Assembly (NCBI RefSeq): GCF_037975245.1
Contig: NC_092565.1
Span: forward strand, 2,300,499-2,364,498
Source of the DNA: Apostichopus japonicus
Lineage: Eukaryota > Echinodermata > Holothuroidea > Aspidochirotida > Stichopodidae
DNA: 64,000 nucleotides
Reading direction: 5' to 3'
Shown: in pieces, positions 12,815-53,565 of the stretch
Layout of the letters: every line of letters starts with the position of its first letter
Numbering within the stretch: position 1 is the stretch's first letter
The notes under the pieces: model-generated
Databases searched by the model: none
Told to the model about the DNA's origin: nothing
The model's input: only the letters and a program-made list of their open reading frames with translations
Position numbers and translations under genes: made by a program

Positions 12815-12968
12815 TTCCTCCTCCTCCTCCTCCTCCTCCTCCTCCTCCTCCTCCTCCTCCTCCTCCTCCTCCTCCTCCTCCTCCTCCTCCTCCTCCTCCT
12901 CCTCCTCCTCCTCCTCCTCCTCCTCCTCCTCCTCCTCCTCCTCCTCCTCCTCCTCCACCTCCTTCTCC
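12815..12968. repeat. (CTC)n microsatellite
   Basis: About 150 bases of near-pure CTC on the plus strand, expanded between the two acidic coding-like units of the minus-strand pseudogene. It produces poly-Glu, poly-Leu and poly-Arg chance frames. It is a pure polypyrimidine mirror tract with triplex potential. Confidence 0.95.
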
Positions 12969-13271
12969 TCATACTCATCACTTTGGTCTTTGTTCTTCAG
13001 TCCATGATGTAATATCTTTGACTTTGCCTTATTGAGTTAGAGCAAGTGCATCCAAGTCTCCACAGCATCATACGTACGTTCATCATGCTCGTCATCGTGA
13101 TCGTCACCATCATCATCCTCACTACCACTACTGCCAGTACCGTCAGATGTTTCACGCGGCTCATCAGAACTTTTATGTTCATTACTTTCCTCAGTATCCA
13201 CCAGGTCATCGTCCTCTTCACTGAGGTCGTCAGTCGAATCACTTTCACGATGTTTGTATTTCACGCCGAAA

Positions 13272-15005
13272 CGACGGCGGCGTGTCACCAGACTTTTCAG
13301 TCTGGGGGGGGGGCACAGGGGGGCACCAGCATTTGATGGGGGGCACTTAGGTGGATACGGATCAACGTCCTGGGGAGGGGTCTAAGGGGAGAGGGTGCCC
13401 CTCCAGGCACGGCGGAACAGGAAAATTATTGGGGGGGGGGGGCTAATGTGTAGAGATTATCTAAGCGGAGCGCCACCATCGGTTGGCGCGGAGCGTACAA
13501 GAAAATTTTGGGTTTTTCAAACCCCCAGATGGCCGGAAACGGCACTTCCCGAGTGTTTTATGCTGCGAATACCTAGCCCCAAAATATGGGTCTCAAGCCT
13601 GCAATTTCTCAGATTGCACGTAAAAGTCTGTAAAAACATTGTAATTTGTATATTCGATGGTGTTTTAAGAGAGTAGCTGTTACTCGTAGTGTACTCGCAA
13701 AGACGTTTTTGAGTGTAGTAAGGGGATGTTGGAGAACTGGCTGAAATGAAGCAAGTCATTGGCCTAAGACGAAGTTGTGTTGCGCTTACCGGTACTCACA
13801 CTCACTGCTTCCACTTTTCACGGGGCGTGAAGACGCGGTTGGGGTGACAATATGGTCTATAGCCAGGGGACAGGCCGAGGGTCCCCCCAGCATTAACTTA
13901 AATTATTACACCTATATAGTATACGTGTGCATCGGACAGATCGACAAGTATGCATTGAAAAATGGGCAGATGCACGTTTCGGAGCCTTGGTAAATATTGG
14001 GGGGGCTTATCATGCATTTGCCCCCTCAACATTTTCATTGGGGGGCTGAGCCCCCCAAGCCCCCCCCCCCCCGGTTCCGCCGCCACTGCCCCCCCTCCCC
14101 TTTGGAAATTTTCGCATACGGAGGATGGGCTAGATGCAAAATGCTGCCACATTTGATGCTAAATTCGATCTGAAGATATCTCCAGAAATTGCTATTTTTG
14201 AGGTAATGATTTTAACAAGGCGCAGAATTTTGCAGAGGATATGAACCACATGCTGTCGATATTATGCCTAACCCTATCAATAGATCCTACATTTGTTGAA
14301 TTAATGTGTGCATGACCCCGACTCCTTTCTTGTCCTTCTCGTTTTCGCCCATTATCTATTAAGATGTAACAGGTTCCAGCATCGTTATTGGCTCCTATCA
14401 GGGATCTCACCATGCAATCCAAAGTTTGATCACACATCGAGTATGGCTCAGTATGCAGGTGTGAACATTCGCCATTTGTTCCTACAAGCATCTGACCTCA
14501 AATGACTTCTGTACCCCCTACACAACAGGGTTAATATATGGGTCCACAAATATAGGCAAGTATGGTGCCTGCGGACCCTCACATTCTCACATTTCGTCAG
14601 CTCCTAACCTGTCAACCTCAGACCAAGGCAACATATTGCAGTACCCTCCCTCCTCACAGTCATGTAGCTCGCGAAGCGGACTTGTATATCCACTGGTATT
14701 GCGTGAGCACTGACACATTCAATGTAAATATCGACACCTGTTGTGATGGCGCGGGTTACGACTTCGATACCCGACGTTCAAGGATAAACTTGTTCATGTT
14801 TTCGCAGCTCATTTGAAGAAAATACGAATTACTGTGCTTCTTTGTCCTTATGAAAAACCAACTCAGATGATGGGAGTTGAATATAACAAAATATATATAT
14901 ATTTTTTTACCAACCCAAAACTCAGATGGGGGGCACTCGGGGGGCACTAGGTTTTCCAGGGGGGCACGTGCCCCCCTGCCCCCCCCCCCTTGGCGACGCC
15001 ACTGC
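13272..15005. mobile_element. G-rich TIR repeats inserted in the zinc-finger pseudogene
   Basis: The stretch starts near GACGGCGGCGTGTCACC and ends with GGCGACGCCACTGC. Inside are several runs of G or C with GTGCCCCCC / GGGGGGCAC units, the hairpin repeat at 13458, and an internal end GGTTCCGCCGCCACTG at 14073-14088. At least two elements seem nested. Codon-like acidic sequence resumes on both sides, which supports insertion into an older gene. Confidence 0.5.
13458..13560 (+). repeat. Hairpin repeat family, copy 1
   Basis: The core ATCTAAGCGGAGCGCCACC is followed by ATCGGTTGGCGCGGAGCG, ACAAGAAAATTTTGG and ATGGCCGGAAACGGC. GCGCCA pairs with TGGCGC around a short loop. The same block recurs at 17098, 17750, 18459 and 19180. 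Confidence 0.85.
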
Positions 15006-15264
15006 ACGACGCGTATTCACATAACGTTCTTTACCATTCACACTGTCAGTGTCATCCTCGCTGTCAGTTACCATCCCCGACTTTCGACTTCTCGCGTGAG
15101 CAATGGATTCGTGTCGACGAAGATTGAAATGACGGTTAAAATCCTTTGTTACATATTCTACAACGAAATTCCATCTTGAGAGTCCGTACTTCTTTGAGTC
15201 ATTCGATGAAATGAGAGCTACCAAACAAACATTTGAATGATATACTTTTTGAATATATTAAATA

Positions 15265-15772
15265 TGAGCAAGCGCTCTTTTGCTCTTCAGTCACTCATTT
15301 TGTGTTCGCGTGCTCATCATGTTGCTCACTGTTTTTTTTTTTTTTTTGCTCTTTGATGTAATATATACATATATATTAGTAGAATCTTATTTTCCTATCT
15401 AATTCATTGTTAGTATTCACTTGTCGCTCATTCCTTCTTATCTTGTTTTCTTTTCTGAGTAACATTGGTTTACTATTGTCTGGTAAAGCCTGATATAAGT
15501 ACTATAATACCTAATTTTGTGAATATATAAGTACCTAGGCCTATATATACTTTACAAGTATACTTTTATAAATATATAGATATCTAGTCCTGTATATACT
15601 TTTATAAATAAATAAATACCTAGGCCTATATATAACATATAAATACTTTTACACTATGTGTTTACGTATTGTCAATGACTGCCCTAGTGGGGGCGCTATT
15701 AACTTTCGGTTCACCCACCACACTTACCCACCACATTTACCCACCACAAAGAGGGTGTGAAAACCACATACT
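15265..15772 (-). repeat. Right TIR of the Polinton-type element
   Basis: Reverse-complement partner of 8846-9202 plus 12108-12157. It ends in CCACATACT and includes a T15 run (15332-15346) absent from the left arm. Being nearly uninterrupted, it shows that the left arm was split by insertion. Confidence 0.8.
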
Positions 15773-15985
15773 ATACTACTAGTAATATGTTTAGAAGAAG
15801 GAAAAAAACGTTGCACTTTGATGAATTTTTATATAGAGACCAGAACAAACTTTGCGAATGTATCACAGTTCAAGGGGGGGGGGGGGGAAGGGGGTAGACA
15901 AAGATGTAAATAGGAGAGTAATACTATATGGTAGCACATCTACCGTGAGTATATTTCAACACTACTGACTGCGATTCACTTCCCC
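15773..15985. other. Spacer
   Basis: No gene. A G-run lies at 15874-15887. Confidence 0.4.
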
Positions 15986-17329
<1,344 letters not shown>

Positions 17330-17380
<51 letters not shown>

Positions 17381-17440
17381 CCATCACCATCACCATCACC
17401 ATCACCATCACCATCACCATCACCATCACCATCACCATCA
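17330..17440. repeat. (CAT)n/(CACCAT)n microsatellite
   Basis: Continuation of the ATC array right of the inserted element, passing into a CACCAT hexanucleotide array. Confidence 0.9.
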
Positions 17441-17705
<265 letters not shown>

Positions 17706-17749
17706 CAGGCGCGTATCCAGGATTCTCAAACCCGGGGGGCGCGAATTAC

Positions 17750-17850
17750 TATCTAAGCGGAGCGCCACCATCGGTTGGCGCGCAGCGTACAAGAAAATTT
17801 ATTGTTTTGATACCCCCCCAGATCACCGGAAACGGCACTTCTCAGGCTTG
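17750..17850 (+). repeat. Hairpin repeat family, copy 3
   Basis: The core ATCTAAGCGGAGCGCCACC lies directly after a G-run and GGCGCGAATT. Confidence 0.85.
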
Positions 17851-18458
17851 AAATGACCAACCAGATGTACACTTTTTGCCTGAGAACCAAGTATTTCCTA
17901 ATAGTTTTTTCCCATCCATAACCTTTTTGAAGATTGTCAACCCGGCACACATCATGTTCGACCTGATCGCATCTCCTGTGGGTTTTTGCTTTTGTAGGTG
18001 ATTCTACGTCGCGGCCCACAATACCCGTCAGCCCCACTTTTCAAGGTTTTAAGCCACGTATTTGTTTAGAATTTGAAAATTCACATTTCTCGTGAATAAA
18101 CTCACTTGAAAACATACCCATAATGTTGTACAAAATTTCATCTATGGACAACCAATATAGAAAAACTTCCTTCAACCCCTAACAGACCGGTCAAAATTGC
18201 ACGAGTAGAGGGAAGTGTGATGCAGAATGTTGGTCAGAAATTTTCGAAAATTCCGACACAGTTAATTTATTGGTGTACAAATATTAAAACCTGTTATAAC
18301 GGCTATTATAAAACTTGGTTGAAGGAAATGAAAAAATAGCAGATATTTCCGAAAACCGAACACTACACACATAGGCGTAGGAGGCGCGGCGGCAGTGGCG
18401 GAGCTAGGGGTATTGGTCAGGAGGGGCGAGAATGTTCTGTAGGAGCGCTTTTGACACT

Positions 18459-18560
18459 ATCTAAGCGGAGCGCCACCACTGGTTGGCGCGTAGCGTACAG
18501 AAATTTTTTGAGTAAAGATACTCCCTAGATCGCCTGAAATGACCCTTTCCGGGCCTGGCT
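18459..18560 (+). repeat. Hairpin repeat family, copy 4
   Basis: The core is present with substitutions (ACCACTGGTTGGCGCG). It is more diverged than copies 1-3. Confidence 0.8.
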
Positions 18561-19179
18561 AATTTGCAGATAAACCAAGAATAAGGTGTCATCGCCAAAT
18601 TACACCAACAAAATGTGACAAATGTCAATAAGTAGATGAGAGCGCAATAAAATAGTCAATAATCTAGAATAAGTAAAAAGTGGTAAAGAGCTGAAAAAGG
18701 CGCCAGCAGTCCATTCGAGTCCGTCAGGGGGGGGGGGGCATTCGCCCCCCTGGCCGTATGGACGCTCGGCCACTGCGCGGTGGGGGTGCAGCCCCTAATT
18801 CGCCATTACTAATGTAAAAGAGAGTTTTGACATAATTGGACCTCCATGTTTTTATACATCTACATGAGACATGTCGTTGTTTACATTAGCATCACGCGGT
18901 ATACTGCGCAATTTTAACGGACCGTACGGTACATGATGGCATGCGATGTAATAACCGATGCTTGCTTATATGATATTGACATTTACACGTTGAACGCGCG
19001 CCTCGCGCGCGAAAACTTTTGGTTATTTTTTCAGGCAAGTCGGACAGTTTTGAGGCTTTTCATCCTGGAACGCCATTTTCATGCTCACTGATATGATGTG
19101 ATATCTGCTGTTTGCGTTACAAATTCGAACAGGCGCGTAGCGAGGAATTTGCCAAGGGAGGGGCGAAGCCTGTTGGCAA

Positions 19180-19360
19180 ATTATCTAAGCGTAGCGCCAC
19201 CATAGGTTGGCGCGAAGCGTACAAGAAAATTTTGGCCGAAAATGCCTCCCAGATCGCTGGAAATGGCACTACCCAGGACCATTTGTTAGCGCGAAGCGTA
19301 CAAGCAAATTTTGGCCGAAAATGTCTCCCAGATCGCTGGAAATGACACTTCCCAGGCCTT
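19180..19360 (+). repeat. Hairpin repeat family, copy 5, part-duplicated
   Basis: The core is followed by a second partial unit from about 19289 (GCGCGAAGCGTACAAG, then GGCCGAAAATG), a local tandem duplication of about 97 bases. Confidence 0.8.
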
Positions 19361-19735
19361 GTAAGTTGCATCTAAGCACTTTCTATTTTGAAATTACTTA
19401 GCGATATCATTTAAAAAAAATGCTGAATGGGAGGGGGGCGGGCGGTCGCCCCATCCCAAAATGCGTCATGTTCCCCGACGACACGGTCGAGTTCGAGACC
19501 AGCCACAGTTGGTTTCATAGCACAATTCTACACACGCGTTATGATAGACCATATATAGTATATATATAGATCATTAGTGAGAGAGGAAAATGGAAACGTC
19601 AAAAATTGGAGTTGTCGGTGTAAGGGGTAGGGTGAGTCACACTTTTACGAAATCATTGATCCGTCACAGGCTACCCTTCAGGGCTGTAATGATGTCACTG
19701 TTTATCTTTCTCTTCCCGGTGTCTTCGCGTTTTTC

Positions 19736-19862
19736 TTTTACTCCCTCCTTTTCTCCTTTTTCTCTCTTTCTTCTTTTTCTTTTCCCTTCTTTCCTCTCCT
19801 CCTCCTCTTTTTTCCCTCTTTTTTTCCTTTTTTCTTCTCTTTTTTTTCTCTCCTCTTTTTCT
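19736..19862. repeat. Polypyrimidine tract
   Basis: About 125 bases of almost only C and T on the plus strand. It yields a spurious Phe/Ser-rich frame and could adopt triplex structure. Confidence 0.8.
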
Positions 19863-20039
19863 TACCCGGGGGGCGCGCGCCCCCAACGCCCCCCCCCCCT
19901 GGATACGCACCTGAATAATAATAATAATGTTTCTATTTTCCTTTCCTTGTAATCTGAAGAGAACATAGCAATTACGTAAATGTTTTGCAATCCAGTTCAA
20001 TAAGGTACAAGTGTAAACAGAGCTAAATCAGGTTAGAAT

Positions 20040-20349
20040 ATGAATTTATATCAGGCCTACGTACGGTCTTGAATACCGCGATAGAGTCCACACGTCAATT
20101 TATCGATTTAACGAGTTTGGTTAGCAACAAAGCAGCATCAGCTCGATAACCTGTACTCAGCAGATCGACAGTGAGGTGTGTGTAGAGTCTTTGGTGTAGG
20201 CTGCATTTAAAGTCGGATATACGGATAGTGAAATTATTGTTCATGTTCTGCGGTTTCTGCCACAACGGAATTGTTATTATTAGTTAGCTTGGTCAAGTGT
20301 TGTTCCTGTGAGTCCTGAATTCCTGAATCAACCAATTCGGGATGTGACC
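20040..20349 (+). promoter_or_regulatory. Candidate HECTD2 promoter / first non-coding exon
   Basis: The sequence before the first acceptor-bounded exon (21272) is more balanced in composition than its surroundings. A consensus donor ACCGTAAGT follows at 20348-20356. A 5' UTR exon ending near 20349 would fit. No TATA box or transcript evidence is available, so this is a guess from position and the donor. Confidence 0.25.
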
Positions 20350-21271
20350 GTAAGTTCCTAGGTGTATCCTCGTCAAGATAAATCGCACATGTGTAAAGAA
20401 CGGCAGAACAATTCTGAAGGTCTGGGCCTAGTCTAACTAAGTTAGGCAGCTACACTCTTCATATGTTATCATAACAAAGTGTCAGGAAAAGGCCTTTTCT
20501 TTTGCTTTCTTTTCTCTAACGTTAGTCACTTTGGCTAGTTGGGTTGTAAAATTGTGTGCACTTTATGCCTAGCACAGGGACTAGTGTGGCTTAGTCACAC
20601 AATATTGTTTTCGCTGATTGCTATACTTTATCAACTATATGTATGCACTACAACTTACAAGTGATACAAGTGACAGGCCCAGAAAATGCATAGCAAAGAG
20701 ATGGTAGAGACAGGTATAGTGCTTAAAGTTAAAAGCATTCCCTAACTTGGGAATAACAATACAAGGGGACCTGAATAATTGCAACCTAATTTTCAAACAG
20801 TGACTGACAACATGATTAATAGTACATGTCTGAACTTTTTAAATTGAACTACTGTAGCACAACAACATACAGGTCTACAAACTAACATGGCTACTACCTA
20901 ACCTGTTCAACTTAACTACCATGTGTCCAGAAGAGCACCATCTTTTGGCTATAACACTAGAACATATATATACTACAGTATAAAATGCTGCCAACTCAAA
21001 TACTAACTAACAATAGGCAGCTAGCATGGCACAAAGAAATGTATTTACATAGGGATGACAGTTAAATTCCTAACATGGCAATGAGTATTGTGTCACCAGT
21101 ACAAGGAATGTATAACCTGGTCACTATAAACTACCACTGGTTTAAATTTACCGTATCTTAATCATAATAGGCTTCCATGATGGCTTTCACAACATGACTT
21201 GATCAGATGAGGAGGAATTTGTGCCCAGTGCCTCTTCATACATGCTGTCTTATATTCTTATTTCTTTACAG

Positions 21272-21396
21272 GTGGAGCTCGCAAAGGAATATGTAATTTG
21301 GAAGAGGAACATCCAGTTGTATACTGCTAAAAGTAGCCTGCAGAAACCGTAATGTAGACAAGTTTTAGGGTGAACATTTATAAGCTACCTATTTGA
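21272..21396 (+). other. HECTD2 5' UTR part of exon 1
   Basis: A strong acceptor (TTTCTTTACAG at 21261-21271) opens this exon. An in-frame TGA at 21394-21396 directly precedes the first ATG, so the reading frame cannot extend upstream within the exon. Confidence 0.6.
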
Positions 21397-49300
<27,904 letters not shown>

Positions 49301-50901
49301 ACTACCTATACGGTAGTCTACTATTTTGTAAGGAATGACCATTCATTATGACCTGACTTATATCTACAATACATCCATTCTGTTGTACGATGTGAGCATG
49401 TGTTCTTGTACCTATCAATTCAAACTCCAACTTCCAGCCCTATCCAGTCAGAGCGTGGTGGCCAATTGGCTAAGGCGTCGGACTTGTGATCCAAGGATTG
49501 CTGGTTCGATTCCTGCCTAGTTCATTACGTTGTGTCCTTGGGCAAGATGCTCTATCTCACTTGCCTCCCTCCACCCAGGGGTGGGTTTAATGGGTACCTG
49601 TGAGGTAACTTGTCATTGGGTGCAGTATATAACTGCTGCCGCCTGGAGGGATTGTCGCTGGGACAGATTATCATTGACCAGAGGTAATATAATATCTGTA
49701 AAGCGCTTTGAGACCTATCACTGGTATAAAGTGCTATATAAAAAATAAAAAATATAATAATAATATCAGCCCTATCCAATGATATAATAATAATAAAATC
49801 TTGTACACACGGTAACTCAAGAAGTACATCTTTCTTGAACTTTGTATTTAGTTTGTAGATTCAGCTCGGTGAGTGCAAGAGCCCTATCGAAATTGGTGGA
49901 GGTCAAAGGTTAAATGAGATCAGCAGGTGTGGCAAAGTCTGAAAACCTTTTAAACATGATAACTACAAATTTAAGCTACAATTAACCTGTGAATTCTCCA
50001 ATGCAATGATTTTCTTTTGGTGAATATAGTTTGGTGAAATTCAGTTCAGTTTAGTGAAGGGGCTCAATAAGTCTTCAACAAAACAAAGACATTCAGGAAT
50101 AAACTCTGCTGCAATCTGTTGATAAACACACTCACTTGAAGACTCAGCAGGCCCTTATTGGTTTTTACCCTCTGAGCTTCTAGGGGTCCATTCAAATGGT
50201 GGGAAAATTGATCATTTTGATTTATACTAGATGACTTTTGCTTTGGCTAAATTGTGAAAATAATTCACAGTGTATAAACAATGTCACGTAAAGCTCTCAT
50301 TAATAACAATTATTAAAGTGATGGTTGCAAAGTGGCAGAGCTGATTTTATTAATACATCTATTTGTCTATATGTCAAATAGGAGGACTGTTCTTTCTGGA
50401 TTTGAAACATTTTGGAATAAAAAGTCTGTACTGTAAAATCCTTGAATGGTTAATGCCCACAAGGGAGTGCTACAAATAAGGACTGGAAATATGTGATATT
50501 GTCTGGTTCTCACTTAATTCTTGGACAAAATTTAACTAACTTGCTTTACATTAGTCAGATAGTTATTTGAAATTATAAGGCAAGGAATCACAAAGCCAAC
50601 TGGTTTTCTGGTTAAGTTTGAAAGGTAAATAACAAACTAAGAAGAAGTCTTCAAATAGTTCTGGCAAAGCAGTCACCGTTAAGAAATGTGACACCTTGTT
50701 GGCTCTGTGACAAAGTCACTTGCAGCAGTCTTGATATTTACTTCAACCTATGTACAATCTATGTACCAGTACAAAACTATGAGGAAATGTGTGTAATGAG
50801 AAGCGATTTGGAATAATTTGTTCGCTAAAAAGAAACCTTGACTTGATGGTGAGATTTGAAGCAGCAACAACGTTAAGCAATAAAACAGCAGAACTAGTGA
50901 G
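49301..50901 (+). other. HECTD2 3' UTR/flank
   Basis: No further coding. It contains a SINE (49450-49770) and an AGGTCA-family fragment (49790-49980, with an imperfect DR1 at 49900-49912). The AATAAA-like sequences near 49743 and 49791 are SINE tail or simple repeat, so the true polyadenylation site is unclear. Confidence 0.4.
49450..49770 (+). repeat. tRNA-derived SINE
   Basis: The tRNA-like head has an A box (GTGGCCAATTGGCTAAGGCG) and a B box (GGTTCGATTCC). The body ends in AAAGCGCTTTGAGACC and GTGCTATATAAA with an A/T-rich tail. It sits about 150 bases after the HECTD2 stop, in the sense orientation. Confidence 0.85.
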
Positions 50902-52327
50902 GTGAACAAAGTGTAACAAGATGAAAGATATTTATGCCTGATTGTAGATAAACAAAGTGTAACAATATGAAAGTTGTTTATGCCTGATTGTAGATGAACA
51001 AAGTGTTACAAGATTAAAGATGTTTATGCCTGATTGTAGATGAACAAAGTGTAACAATATGAAAGATGTTTATGCCTGATTGTAGATGAACAAAGTGTTA
51101 CAAGATGAAAGATGTTTATGCCTGATTGTAGATGAACAAAGTGTAACAAGATGAAAGATATTTATGCCTGATTGTAGATAAACAAAGTGTAACAATATGA
51201 AAGTTGTTTATGCCTGATTGTAGATGAACAAAGTGTAACAATATGAAAGTTGTTTATGCCTGATTGTAGATGAACAAAGTGTAACAATATGAAAGTTGTT
51301 TATGCCTGATTGTAGATGAACAAAGTGTTACAAGATGAAAGATGTTTATGCCTGATTGTAGATGAACAAAGTGTAACAAGATGAACAATATTTATGCCTG
51401 ATTGTAGATGAACAAAGTGTAACAAGATGAAAGATATTAATGCCTGATTGTAGATGTACAAAGTGTAACAAGATGAAAGAGATTTATGCCTGATTGTAGA
51501 TGAACAAAGTGTAACAAGATGAAAGATATTAATGCCTGATTGAAGATGAACAAAGTGTAACAAGATGAAAGATATTAATGCCTGATTGTAGATGAACAAA
51601 GTGTAACAAGATGAAAGATATTTATGCCTGATTGTAGATAAACAAAGTGTAACAATATGAAAGTTGTTTATGCCTGATTGTAGATGAACAAAGTGTAACA
51701 AGATGAAAGATATTAATGCCTGATTGTAGATGTACAAAGTGTAACAAGATGAAAGATATTAATGCCTGATTGTAGATGTACAAAGTGTAACAAGATGAAA
51801 GATATTAATGCCTGATTGTAGATGAACAAAGTGTAACAAGATGAAAGATATTAATGCCTGATTGAAGATGTACAAAGTGTAACAAGATGAAAGATATTAA
51901 TGCCTGATTGTAGATGAACAAAGTGTAACAAGATGAAAGATATTAATGCCTGATTGTAGATGTACAAAGTGTAACAATATGAAAGTTGTTTATGCCTGAT
52001 TGTAGATGTACAAAGTGTAACAAGATGAAAGATATTAATGCCTGATTGTAGATGTACAAAGTGTAACAAGATGAACAATATTTATGCCTGATTGTAGATG
52101 AACAAAGTGTAACAAGATGAAAGATATTAATGCCTGATTGTAGATGTACAAAGTGTAACAAGATGAAAGATATTAATGCCTGATTGTAGATGTACAAAGT
52201 GTAACAATATGAAAGTTGTTTATGCCTGATTGTAGATGAACAAAGTGTAACAAGATGAAAGATATTTATCCCTGATTGTAGATGAACAAAGTGTTACAAG
52301 ATGAAAGATATTTATGCCTGATTGTAG
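50902..52327. repeat. 47-bp minisatellite, about 30 copies
   Basis: The unit contains TGCCTGATTGTAGATGAACA, AAGTGTAACAAGATGAAAGA and TATTTAT, 47 bases in all. Variants include GTACAAAG, CAATATG, AAGTTG and TATTAAT. As 47 is not a multiple of three, each frame is read in turn, giving three-phase repetitive ORFs that are not genes. Confidence 0.95.
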
Positions 52328-53344
52328 GTGGATCTGTAGCTGCTTTTTCACTCTAATTATTTATGTCAATTTGGCTGTTTCTGTCTGTCCACATCAAGCA
52401 TAATTTTGACCACAGCAAGCCAGATGTAAGCATTCATATATTACATCATTCTGCAATTTTATTTGTTTTATACTCACAAGTTTATGTGGGAAACCTTAAC
52501 ATGTGTCATTTCAAACTATGCAAACTGTACATTTAAAGAGTGGATTGATTAATAAGGGATTCTCAGTGTTTGGCTGTTTTAAAGGTCAAATGCCCACGTT
52601 TTGGTAATACCTCCCTCCTGAACAAGTATATTGTCCAATATAGAAATGCAAGGCCAAAGTATTTCAAAGTAACTGGAGGTCTTGTTATTAATGATTTTAT
52701 GGTTTGAATGTAAACTACATGCTGTTAAATTATTCATTGATCTGGGTTGTCATTACCTGTACGCCAGTAAGTGTGAATGAGTTTTATGTTTGTAGTTGAC
52801 GTTTAAGCAGTAATTTAATGCACGAAAGGTCAAACAGTTGAAATTTCAATTATTCAGAGCAATTAAACAAGTACCATGTTAGACTCTAGGAACACTTGTA
52901 ATGATCTGGGGACAGTAACTTAAATTTATAGTATGTGAATGTTTGGGGATGTCTTGCACATGTATGGATTTCTTTATGGGTCTTATTCCAGCAATAGTAA
53001 GAATGGCCATTCCTAAATAACAATGGGAATGTTTTACTGAAGTTACATAATAGGGAACCACAAAGGGATTGATGTTACCTGTCACCATTGTTTTACTTTT
53101 TGTTTATGAGAATAGACTTGTGTTTTTACAAAAGAAAGTTGTTATGCTAACCATCTATAGGATGTACTATGAAAGATCATCTTTGGTCTAATCTGACCAC
53201 ACATTGATCAGATGACACCAGTTCTGTATATTACATTTAGTGATGACTTGATCAACTAGCTACAAATAGTCTCTCCAAAAATGAGTTTTGTATTAGCAAA
53301 GTAATATTTGATGCATAAACCTGGGTTGTATTCTGTGAATGCAA
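52328..53344. other. Intergenic, nothing recognised
   Basis: AT-rich, with no coding or repeat structure seen. Confidence 0.4.
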
Positions 53345-53565
53345 CATGTGGTTAACGCCGGTGCCTTCCAATCGTAAGGTCCCCGGTTCGAGTCACTCCA
53401 AGATTAATGTATGTCGTCATGTTACAGAGTTGTTGACAATTCATAATCATGGACGTTAAATATGAATCTAAGAGACTGACTTTGGTCAGCTTGCGGCTTT
53501 GATAAGCCAATGATGGCTTCTTCGCGAGTTCCTGCTTGCAGGAGGATCTAAAACACATACATGTC
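53345..53565 (+). repeat. tRNA-derived SINE, second family
   Basis: An A-box-like TGGTTAACGCCGG and the B box GGTTCGAGTCAC are followed by a body with GACTGACTTTGGTCAGC and GGAGGATCTAAAACACATAC. Confidence 0.75.

Larger units (their letters stand above)
12674..15224 (-). pseudogene. C2H2 zinc-finger/acidic protein remnant, interrupted
   Basis: Read from 15224 downward, a frame ends in FNRHFNLRRHESIAH, the second half of a C2H2 finger. The Cys-X2-Cys half (CRIC) lies just upstream in another frame, so a one-base slip at the TTTT near 15135 splits the finger. After an acidic stretch, TIR-type sequence (about 15005-13272) interrupts the gene. It resumes at 13288 with a long Ser/Asp/Glu-rich region. 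A unit beginning YDAVETWM and including HHGLKNK or RHGLKNK occurs twice, about 270 bases apart, the first copy with an in-frame stop. A (GAG)n run encoding about 50 Glu separates the copies, and the frame ends in an acidic tail at 12674. Finger-plus-acidic ORFs are often carried by Polinton-like elements; the function is unknown. Confidence 0.5.
8846..15772. mobile_element. Decayed Polinton/Maverick-type element (nested)
   Basis: Both ends carry the same sequence in opposite orientation. The outer terminus is AGTATGTGGTTT on the left; the right end is its reverse complement at 15761-15772. Similarity continues inward for roughly 0.5 kb. The interior encodes, on the minus strand, a broken C2H2-finger/acidic gene (12674-15224) and a broken adenain-like protease (12277-12655). 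Long TIRs starting AG and an adenovirus-type cysteine protease are typical of Polintons and their virus-like relatives. No polymerase B, integrase, packaging ATPase or capsid gene was seen. Two later insertions (9203-12107 and about 13272-15005) inflate the span; without them the remnant is about 2.3 kb, so it is an internally deleted derivative. No matching 6-bp target duplication was found. Confidence 0.6.
17706..19913. mobile_element. TIR element inserted in the AAT microsatellite (composite)
   Basis: The left end CAGGCGCGTATCCAGG and right end CCTGGATACGCACCTG are inverted repeats with one mismatch. Both flanks are AAT repeats. The 2.2-kb interior holds three more hairpin-repeat copies (17750, 18459, 19180). 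It also holds a likely internal element between GGCAGTGGCGGAGCTAGG (about 18391) and GGCCACTG (about 18776), and a long pyrimidine tract. No transposase was recognised. Confidence 0.7.

Noticed and set aside
12674-13012. Poly-Glu, poly-Leu and poly-Arg ORFs as genes in their own right
   Set aside because: They are frames of a (CTC)n microsatellite. Only the flanking acidic units have coding-like sequence, and those are part of a broken gene.
13898-14156. Gly/Pro-rich ORFs on both strands
   Set aside because: They come from G- and C-runs at repeat ends.
19590-19952. Phe/Ser-rich 120-aa ORF
   Set aside because: Produced by a polypyrimidine tract and by TIR-element sequence at its end.
49453-49520. 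Functional tRNA gene
   Set aside because: A and B boxes are present, but the cloverleaf is imperfect and a SINE body with a repetitive tail follows. The same reasoning applies at 53345, 42020, 40350 and 5052.
50902-52327. CRISPR-like array
   Set aside because: Units are contiguous, with no unique spacers, in a eukaryotic intergenic region. It is a minisatellite.
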